Below are positions 57,096 through 64,000 of a stretch of DNA of 64,000 nucleotides, one piece after another. Under the pieces are notes generated by a model. That model saw nothing but the letters and a program-made list of their open reading frames with translations. It searched no databases and was not told the origin of the DNA. The stretch's first letter is position 1; each line of letters begins with the position of its first letter. The DNA is from Norana najaformis (lineage: Eukaryota; Annelida; Clitellata; Crassiclitellata; Hormogastridae): NCBI GenBank assembly GCA_964023275.1, contig OZ029914.1:15956049-16020048 (forward strand), written 5' to 3'. The translations under genes were made by a program, and so were the position numbers.

Positions 57096-57706
57096 CGTTT
57101 GAATCGTCCGTGTAGTTTGCAGTGACTTTTGTCGTGAGTGATGTCTCCCAGTCGAGTCATGATCCTCTTCCACTTGGACTCTTTCGGTTCTGTCCTCTCA
57201 GTCACCTTGTTGTTCTCCTTTTCCTCCGTCTGCGTGTCCGCATTTCGTAAAGACGCAGCAACCGCCCTCGGAAGGGTAAACCCAGGTCGATCAACGCTAT
57301 CCGACGCCTTCTTCAAATCGCATCGACCTGGACTCGTATCCGGAAGCTGGAGCCGATCCTCGGCGCTGTCTCGGCGCTGCGTCAGACTGTCATAGGACAC
57401 AAGAGGGAACGAGTTGAGCCATTGCTTTGGCGCCAGGCTTTTTCTCCGCTTCAAGGCCCGGGCCGCCTTGGAGGTGACGTCTGTCGAAGGATCAGTTAGG
57501 CCTAAGTCGCGGAAGTAGGTCGACTGGCGGCGAAGCAGACGAGGTGGCTGTTGGGCGCCGACGAGGTGCGGTGGAGTGGTGACCGACGACGAGTGGGCGG
57601 AAACGAATGGCTTCGGGGGAACATCCTGGTGGCTGCTACGACGTTGCCGGCGGACGGTGGCAGTGCGAATGAACTGTTCTCTGGCTTGAGGGTCCAAGAC
57701 GGGCAT
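57096..57706 (-). CDS. Putative 5' coding exon of the Kv1 channel
   Basis: 203 codons plus two bases from ATG 57704-57706 (MPVLDPQAREQFIRTATVRR). An in-frame TGA lies at 57722-57724, so the Met is the likely start (G at -3). The exon ends TTCAAACG before GTGAG. The leftover CG completes to CGA (Arg) with the first A of the exon at 12583, so both exons share phase 2 on the same strand. Composition: basic, Ser/Thr-rich, presumably disordered, with kinase-type sites RRQS and RRKS and no membrane segment. It is GC-richer than its surroundings, like the main Kv1 exon. Joined, the channel would have 717 residues with a ~210-residue pre-T1 region, long for Kv1 but not unknown in the family. Linkage is inferred from phase, strand and position; it could instead belong to another minus-strand gene. 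Confidence 0.55.
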
Positions 57707-57927
57707 CACTCTCGAAGAACCTCAACAACCCATCACCCGGTGAATCAGGCGGAAGCTACAATTTGACACAAGAACAATGTAACAATGGAGCTGAAAATTC
57801 TATAGGGATGACTGTTCGTGTTACCTGAGCATTGTCTGCTATCTGACGAACGTTTTTCATAATAAACTTTGGCACTACTTATAGCCCAGCGCAGGCAGCA
57901 ATTTTTTTAGATACTGCAAATGCGCAA
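57707..57927. other. Upstream of the 5' exon, nothing recognised
   Basis: Probably 5' UTR or an upstream intron. No TATA box or acceptor could be assigned. Confidence 0.35.
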
Positions 57928-58112
57928 ACATACATACATACACACATGCATACATTTACACATACACACATACATAAATAAATACATGCATGCATATATG
58001 AATACAGTCTGGATGTGTACATGCCTGTATACAAACATATATATATGCATGCATATATACATACATACATTCATACATGCATACATACTTGTATACATAC
58101 ATATACGCGGGT
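57928..58112. repeat. (ACAT)n microsatellite with GCATGCAT interruptions
   Basis: ACATACATACATACAC runs and ATACATGCATGCATAT blocks. Confidence 0.9.
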
Positions 58113-59216
58113 GTTAGTTTCTATAGATGTCAGGTCGAAAAGAGCACAATGCATATGTTATTCCGCTACCAATTGTCCAAATGTGGCCTACCTATTTTGT
58201 GTGTGAAATACAATGGCTGCCCGTTCGGACTGATGGATCCTGTGCTAATATGTATATTCTGTTAGAGATCTGTATAGTACCGAAGCCAAAATTATATAGC
58301 GCTTTTAAAAGACCGAGCTGGAAAGCTACTGTTATTTATTTATTTATTTTAAGTTATTAGTCTTATTATTTATTACTTGATACTTTTGCTTATTACACTC
58401 TTAACGTCAGATAAATCTGAATCTAAGGAAAGGAATCTTGTTTTCCGTTAAAAATTCCACTGTGTTTGAACGTTTAACCTGCACACATTTCGAAAAGCCT
58501 TTAATATATTCTATACAGGCGCTATACAAATATACAGACGTGTGCTGTATTTGTGCTGTTGAAGTTGATGGCCTCCGAGGTGACGCGCAGTTCAACCATG
58601 CAATCTATATCGACTTCACATCACAGGTCAGGGATTCGAAACCAGGTGGCAACGGTGTAAAGGCAAAGTACCCAGATACATAAAACAGAACATACATACA
58701 CCTGTAATGGTGGTTTCATGGTTTGTCAGTTTATAAGTACGACTTATGCAGTGGTGGATTTAGCTATAGGCGTCGGGGTTCGCCTCCCGCGCCCCTCTTG
58801 GTTATTGGCGCCCCTGAGACCTAACTCGTGCATGGTGGACTGACAGGACTGCAGAATGTGGCGCCCCTCTAGAAATGCCCTTCCCCGCCAGCAATCCTGG
58901 AACCCCCTGGACTCATGCGGAGTTCAGAACATACCCAAGAGTCATATGTATGTCGCACTGTCGCAGAAGTGAGAGACTGTTTCATTATCCACTCCATATT
59001 CTTACATGCGGATTGGTCATTAAAGACCCCCATTCGTAAGCAGCCTATTGACTTGGCCTGGCTGACAGTGATTAAATGAACAACTATGAACCACTTGTCA
59101 TGAGATCACTCCGCGCAATCTTGCCTCTATCAAAATAGTTCAGATCCAAATAACTCAAAGTCCCGTGTACTTCGATATTAAACAGACAGACACAGTAAAT
59201 GTACAAGTGTTTCTAT
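58113..59216. other. Non-coding, nothing firmly recognised
   Basis: 58746-58900 starts CAGTGGTGGATTTAGC and has repeated GGCGCCCCT, reminiscent of hAT-type non-autonomous elements, but no matching right end was found. (TTTA)n lies at 58333-58350. Confidence 0.35.
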
Positions 59217-59343
59217 AGCGACCGTATGGCCTCGACCCTCCTTATTTTTCAATGAATTTATCAGGTGAGATCCTTCACCACCGCTGACCATTTGAATGGG
59301 CGCCACGCCATTTAAGGCCTCTTTGTACGGACCATGCTAGGCG
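59217..59343 (+). repeat. Dispersed repeat, copy 2 of 2
   Basis: Matches 521-648 in the same orientation. Confidence 0.6.
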
Positions 59344-59417
59344 GAGATTAAAATCTCTTCAATATAGCCGCTATCGGTATGCGAATCGGCATCATCACGT
59401 ACAGAGAGGCCTAGACG

Positions 59418-59890
59418 TACCCATCAACCAATGTAGGTAACCAAAGCCAGCTGAGCTACCATGGCGACAATTGTAACGTCAATATGTATCAGGCTAACCT
59501 TAACGTACAATTAAACCAACGTAGCTAACCAGGCCAGTTGGGGTACCATGGCGACAATTGTAACGTCAATATATATATCAGGCTAACCTTAACGTACAAT
59601 TAAACCAACGTAGCTAACCAGGCCAGTTGGGATACCATGGCGACAATTGTAACGTCAATTTGTGTCAGGCCAACCGTACCCATCAACCAATGTAGGTAAC
59701 CAAAGCCAGCTGAGCTACCATGGCGACAATTGTAACGTCAATGTGTGTCAGGCCAACCTTGGCCTACACTTTAACCAACGTAGCTAACCAGACCAGTTGG
59801 GATACCACGGCGACAATTGTGACGCCAATGTGTGACAGGCCAAGTGAGGCGCCTTGACGTACACTTTAACCAATATAGCTAACCAGGCCA
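59418..59890. repeat. ~86-bp minisatellite, 5-6 copies
   Basis: Each unit has TACCATGGCGACAATTGTAA, CGTCAATRTGTRTCAGGC and TTTAACCAACGTAGCTAACC. Two unit types alternate: one with CATCAACCAATGTAGGTAAC (59423, 59684), the other with TTAAACCAACGTAGCTAACC. Confidence 0.9.
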
Positions 59891-59894
59891 ACAG

Positions 59895-60105
59895 TATATA
59901 AACACGAGTCTTTCGATAAATGTTCGCTGTATAGACTGACATCTGTTCTTACCCACACAAGTCGACGAAGCCCTACTTAACTCATCCTTCTCTGTCTAAC
60001 CGACAATCTATAGATACAGTCGCACGTGTTGTGGTTATCGGACGGCCTCAAGTCAACGCGTCCGGCTTCATTAACTCACCAACGCATCGCTATACACTGA
60101 ATAAA
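59895..60105 (+). promoter_or_regulatory. TATA box and poly(A) signal after the minisatellite
   Basis: TATATAAA at 59895-59902 follows the repeat array by a few bases; AATAAA at 60100-60105 is 200 bp downstream. The 91-codon open frame at 60031-60306 between them has no recognised domain. It could be the promoter of an unannotated plus-strand transcript. A solo LTR of an old retroelement has the same order of signals, but no coding part or second repeat was found. Confidence 0.35.
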
Positions 60106-60306
60106 AGCCGTCGGGTTACCGCGGTGCTCTATATACTCCTCCTCGAAGGCTCATCCCGCCGACCGGCCACAGACACAGGCCGCTTCGCTCAATGCTCGCT
60201 CCGTCTATCAATTTCTTCGTTGAGTCGATTCCCGGCTGTGTGCTTTACGTGTGCATCGCTCGACAATCCTAACAACGCAATCTTCGAGCCGTCGCTGCGA
60301 GTGTAA

Positions 60307-60780
60307 ACCAATTCCCAGTGACGGCTGATCGGGGTGAAACACCCGAAAGCCGCAGCGACCCCTTCTAATGGGGTTGGCCAAGGAAGCTTCGCTGGCCGAA
60401 ATTAGCCGCCATCGACGGACAGAACGGCTGACGTCATATCTCTAACAAAAAATACCGTAACACAATTCGGCGCAGACGAGGTTCAGAACTGTGTCCAGTT
60501 TAGTCCGAAAAGTCTTTCTTGGTCGGGAAAGAAAGAAGCGGCAGAATATCAAATGAGACGCCGAAGATTGTCGGAATTCGCTCGAAATATCGTTCTCGTC
60601 TCGGATGATTGGTTCAGCTGTGATTGGCTTAGGGTGGCTTCGTGGAAAGAATTGTTTTCATGCGGAAAAAGTAACGCACGCGGTTCTAAGAAGTTTACCA
60701 GTCGCTAATATATCACAGTCTGATCATGTGACGTCAGGTAAATGCTACTGCGTATAAAGGCACTCCCATATCGACAAATG
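60307..60780. other. GC-richer non-coding stretch
   Basis: Contains GTGAAACACCCGAAAGCCGC and similar unassigned sequence. No gene. Confidence 0.35.
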
Positions 60781-60842
60781 TCCCCTAACCCCTAACACCC
60801 TAGCCCCCCTAGCGCCAAACCTAACCCTAACCCTAACCCTTA
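60781..60842. repeat. Short interstitial telomere-like repeat
   Basis: CCTAACCCTAACCCTAACCC at 60820-60839, preceded by degenerate CCCCTAACACCCTAGCCC. Consistent with a TTAGGG telomere. Confidence 0.7.
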
Positions 60843-60861
60843 AGCAGTGAGTCTTGCGGCG

Positions 60862-60930
60862 ACGAAGATGACGACGACGATGATGATTATGATGATGATG
60901 ACAACGACGACAAAGTTAATGATGATGAAA
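60862..60930. repeat. (GAT/GAC)n trinucleotide tract
   Basis: GATGACGACGACGATGATGA and similar. Confidence 0.85.
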
Positions 60931-61174
60931 GTGATTTATGACGAAGTTTACTTTGGATTTTGTACGTTTTCGGAAGGTATTTGGACACATATGACCGAAG
61001 TCCGACCGCAATTTTGAATTGGTCGACACATAACAGACTGGTTCCAACATGGACAGCTGGAAAATCTCGAATTCGGTGACCATGCAAAGTCTATAAGTGG
61101 CGTCCACAAAGAGATTCCGCGACCAATCGAACTCCTACTGACGAATGCAAAGACCTGGTGACCTAGAGGTGGTC

Positions 61175-61241
61175 GTACACCGACCCGACCCAGTCCGATC
61201 CGACCCGATCCGATTTTTCCAGTCGGATCGGGCCGGTGTAC
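61175..61241. repeat. Nested palindrome
   Basis: Outer arms GTACACCG/CGGTGTAC (61175-61182, 61234-61241) and inner arms CCCGATCCGA/TCGGATCGGG (61204-61213, 61223-61232) with a 9-base loop. The region between is CCGA/CCGAT-rich. It may be the core of a foldback or MITE-like element. Confidence 0.85.
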
Positions 61242-62175
61242 GATACACAGCTGGCCGAAAAACTCCGACTGAACCAGATTGACCCTGATAAAGTGGGCGT
61301 GTCTGGGAACCGTCATAATCGCACCACCTCAACCTCCACAACTACTCTACCCTCCACCACCATCACCATCACCAAAAACACATCTTAGTTTTACCCTAAA
61401 TTAACGATCACACACCTTAGCTGTGTGCACACGAAAAGCATGAATACACCTGATTAGTACTCGTACTCCATCAAACTACATCAGCTAAGAAAACCTGACT
61501 ATCTTTCTCTGCACGTGTCAACACATATTACTTGAACCAAGGCTTTTGTTTATACATGCCTTATCTACGTTTCCCTGCATCTGATGCCACCATAAAGCTC
61601 AAAGCTATCATGAGTAGTGTATAAATCTAATAGCATTTGATAAGCCAAATTCCAAGCCTTGCAGCGCAGACCACGCCTTCTTAAAAGTAAGTAAGTAGCT
61701 AGACTTATTTATGTTTGCACTGGAGTCTACTTCAAGGTTCAGGAATAGGCTGTTCGGTCTCTTGTTATGACTGATTCATAACAGATTCCGATAATGACTG
61801 AGTTATTTAAAAGGCGCTTGCTGGTAAGAAACTGCCGCCCCCTGCTGTATGTACGCAAGTTAGGGTAGAAATTCCTTAGTCATAGTAAACAGCTACTTTC
61901 CATGGAAGGCAATGACTTGCCATAATAGACATCCACTTTCCATCCCGGGAATTCAATTGCTAGGCAACCACTTGCCTTGGTAGACGCTTATTTGCAGTGC
62001 TAGGAAGCTACCATCCTCTTTCAAGTGTAACACTCGATTTCTAGTAAACAAGTGATTGTTCTGTTCGTAAGTGTATAGGTTTCATCGGTCCAGTTATTCA
62101 TGCATCGTGAGAAAGGGTGAATAGTCTACTAGTGGTTGGATAGAATTGCATGTAGAACACAATTGCTTCTTGGTT
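61242..62175. other. Non-coding, nothing recognised
   Basis: No supported gene. AAGTAAGTAAGTAG lies near 61685. Confidence 0.4.
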
Positions 62176-62246
62176 GTCGGGTCGGGAGTGCCTCTGAGGA
62201 GTCTATCTTGAAGTGGCGCTTTATAAATTTTCGATTACATTACAAT
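62176..62246 (+). repeat. CR1/L2-like LINE 3' end, short copy
   Basis: TCGGGTCGGGAGTGCCTCTG, GAGTCTATCTTGAAGTGGCG, CTTTATAAAT, then ATTACATTACAA. It closely matches the 3' end of the LINE at 4372-5818. Confidence 0.85.
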
Positions 62247-62269
62247 ATATAATTTGGATAAAAGGTGGA

Positions 62270-62875
62270 ACTAGGGAAGAACTCTCTTCACTGAATTATA
62301 TATTAGCGTGACATGACATAACAATTGCTTTAAGTGGATCAAAAGACAAGTATTGTCTAAAGCGGTGTTAGAAACACTGCAAATTAACTGGAAATGTTTA
62401 AAAGCCAATCCTTCAAGATTCTTCTGAAAAGCTGTGATAACATCCACTGAGACAGTAGTACTATCGTCGAAACTATTCCACAAGTCTACGACTCTTGCAC
62501 TAAAGAATTTCTGCCCTAGTGTTCCTTCGGGTTTCTTAAATAATTTATATATGTTGCATCGAGTCGCCTTTTCGATACTAGTTCAAAGAACCTGTCCCAC
62601 TGCATTGCCTCCTTTCCAGTGAAGATCATATACAGTTAAATAAAGTCTCCTTTGATCCTCCTTCTCTCGAATGTTGTTAGCCCACACCCTTTCAACCGTC
62701 TTCATAGCTCAGACCTTTCTAACCCCAGGTCAGTTTGACAGCTCTCCTTTTCACTTTCTCCAATTGTTCTATTTCATGTTTCAGACATGGATTGCATATC
62801 TGAGTTCAGTATTCCAAATGTGCCCTAACCAGTGATTTGTACAACATCAGTATTACTTCCGGCATGTTTGTTACT
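62270..62875 (-). mobile_element. Decayed LINE ORF2 C-terminus, second LINE type
   Basis: On the minus strand the order is VILMLYKSLVRAHLEY, then KHEIEQLEKVKRRAVKLTWG, GLSYEDRLK, GLTTFERRRIKGDF, and FFSARVVDLWNSFDDSTT. This is the familiar LINE pattern LYKSLVRPHLEYC...IE.LE..QRRA.K...LSYEERL...L..RR.RGD....F...RVV..WNSLP. Several in-frame stops are present (after HLEY, after LTWG and others), so it is dead. It ends about 110 bp from transposon B2, which may have inserted in or beside it. Confidence 0.75.
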
Positions 62876-62983
62876 AATGGCAAGTAGTTGGTTTTATTCA
62901 AACGAGCCATTAGTCATCTTTATTTAGTAATTTCCAACAATCCTGTACTTCGGTTTTCGGAGTGCTTCGTGTGAAATCAATAA
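62876..62983. other. Flank of transposon B2
   Basis: Short unassigned sequence ending in TAA, the expected target triplet. Confidence 0.4.
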
Positions 62984-64000
62984 CACAGGCCTGCATATTA
63001 ATGGTTTCCAATTTTTTTCTTCACTGTTTTAGGTGTTTTCATTGGTATTCAGTTAGCTGAATTCAAACATGCACGGGTTTTTCCTCTATCACGTACGGTT
63101 TTTTCCACAAGTGAAGACAAACATCCAGGAAGACCTAGCAGAGTGGAAAAAGCTTATTTACAAAGAACTTAAAAATTCTTACAATGAACTCAGCTGGATT
63201 TTTCATTCATTCATTTGTAAATGTTTGTCACAGGTGCCGATAAGTCAGAAATCTTTATAATATCTTTTCTTCTTCCCTTCAAAGCTCCTTTTAGAACTGT
63301 TTCTCTTGTACACTGCTTGCGGTTCTTCCCTATGCAACATCCAGCAGTAGTCTGCTATCATGTTAACGTTCCACTGACCCTGATACCTCCGTTCCATTTC
63401 CTTTATGTCCTGGTGGAATCTCTCTCCTTGTTCTTCACTGACAGCACCTAGATTTTCTGGGAAATAGCTTAGATGGGAGTTCAAAAAGTGGAGCTTCAAG
63501 CTCATTGAGCAGCCCAAGGCTTTCAAGTTCTTCATCATGTTTCCTACGATGTTCTCGAAGTCAATGTCTCTATAGTTGCCAAGAAACTTCTTTACCACTT
63601 CTTTAAAGGATTGCCAAGCCGATCTCTCAATTTCTTTCATTTTGGTATCAAATATCTCGTCCCTCATGAGTTTTCGAATGTCACGACCGACGAAAACCCC
63701 TTCTTTCAGCTTCGCTTCTGACAACCGTGGAAACTTGCTTGCAAGATACTTGAAAGTATCACCATCTTTTGGAAGGGCTTTCACAAACTGCTTCATGATG
63801 CCAAGTTTGATGTGAAGTGGAGGTAAGAGTACTTTTCTTGGCTCCACCAAAGATTCGAAGTGCACGTTCTTTTCTCCTACTTTTAGTGTCCTGCTTGGCC
63901 ACACCTTCTCAGTCTAGTGCTTGGCTTTAGCACGGCTATCCCATTCGCAGAGGAAACAGGGGTACTTGGTGTAGCCGCCCTGTTGACCAAGGATCATAAA
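62984..64000 (-). mobile_element. DNA transposon family B, copy B2, cut by window edge
   Basis: Starts CACAGGCCTGCA after TAA and is collinear with B1 (same orientation) at about 97% identity to the end of the window. The other terminus is outside. Confidence 0.9.
63245..64000 (-). pseudogene. Family B transposase gene, one nonsense codon, partial
   Basis: The C-terminal 219 codons are open (63245-63904) and include LHIKLG, HFLNSHL and SEEQGERFHQD. A TAG at 63914-63916 replaces the Trp codon of KHWTEKVW in B1 (TGG); the frame continues beyond it to the window edge with YTKYPCFLCEWDSRAK. At two sites it keeps residues shared with family A that B1 has changed (PPLHIKLG, KEGVFVG), so B1 and B2 have decayed independently. 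Confidence 0.88.

Noticed and set aside
58746-58900. hAT MITE beginning CAGTGGTGGATTTAG
   Set aside because: The left end fits the hAT style, but no complementary right end or 8-bp duplication could be found.
59217-60470. Solo LTR of an old retroelement
   Set aside because: TATA and AATAAA are in a suitable order, but no paired repeat, coding part or target duplication was found, so it is not called as such.

Overview
This is a eukaryotic, animal-type window: coding exons are sparse and intron-split, with splice signals. It holds vertebrate/invertebrate-type LINE tails, tRNA-derived SINEs, a short TTAGGG-type interstitial telomere repeat and many tetranucleotide arrays. The only unmistakable host gene is a Shaker-type (Kv1) voltage-gated potassium channel on the minus strand. 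The repeat content suits an aquatic, perhaps lophotrochozoan (mollusc-like) invertebrate, but the species assignment is inference only.

Layout. 1-4370: non-coding DNA with two inverted, cysteine-rich exons that look like terminal exons of Ly6/three-finger genes (2847-3094 minus, 3657-3844 plus). 4372-5818: 5'-truncated CR1/L2-like LINE. 5920-6242: complete 307-bp hAT MITE with perfect 8-bp target duplication. 6243-11040: microsatellite-rich DNA and a LINE tail. 11041-12583: the large Kv1 exon (T1, S1-S6, pore, PDZ ligand). 57096-57706: an open, GC-richer minus-strand exon whose splice donor is in exactly the phase needed by the Kv1 exon. If the two are joined, the 44.5 kb between them is one giant Kv1 intron and holds most of the window.

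That putative intron is a repeat archive: SINEs, at least five classes of LINE 3' tail, many minisatellites (including a 48-copy 23-bp array), and three of the four copies of an unusual DNA transposon group. The fourth copy runs off the right edge. The group has two related families. Family A: 35400-37975 (frameshifted) and 42518-45146 (intact, 568 aa). Family B: 48726-50890 (open frame, 514 aa) and 62984 to the right edge (one nonsense codon). Both encode a protein with an N-terminal CxxC-type zinc module and a D-D-E-like core with an embedded CxxC...H element. Their ends are CACTGGCCAACA or CACAGGCCTGCA-like, and the target duplication is TWA (TAA or TTA). I could not place the family in a named superfamily with confidence, and it is the most interesting object here.

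Right end (57.7-64 kb): a short-unit minisatellite next to a TATA box and polyadenylation signal, palindromes, an interstitial telomere repeat, and a decayed second LINE type.
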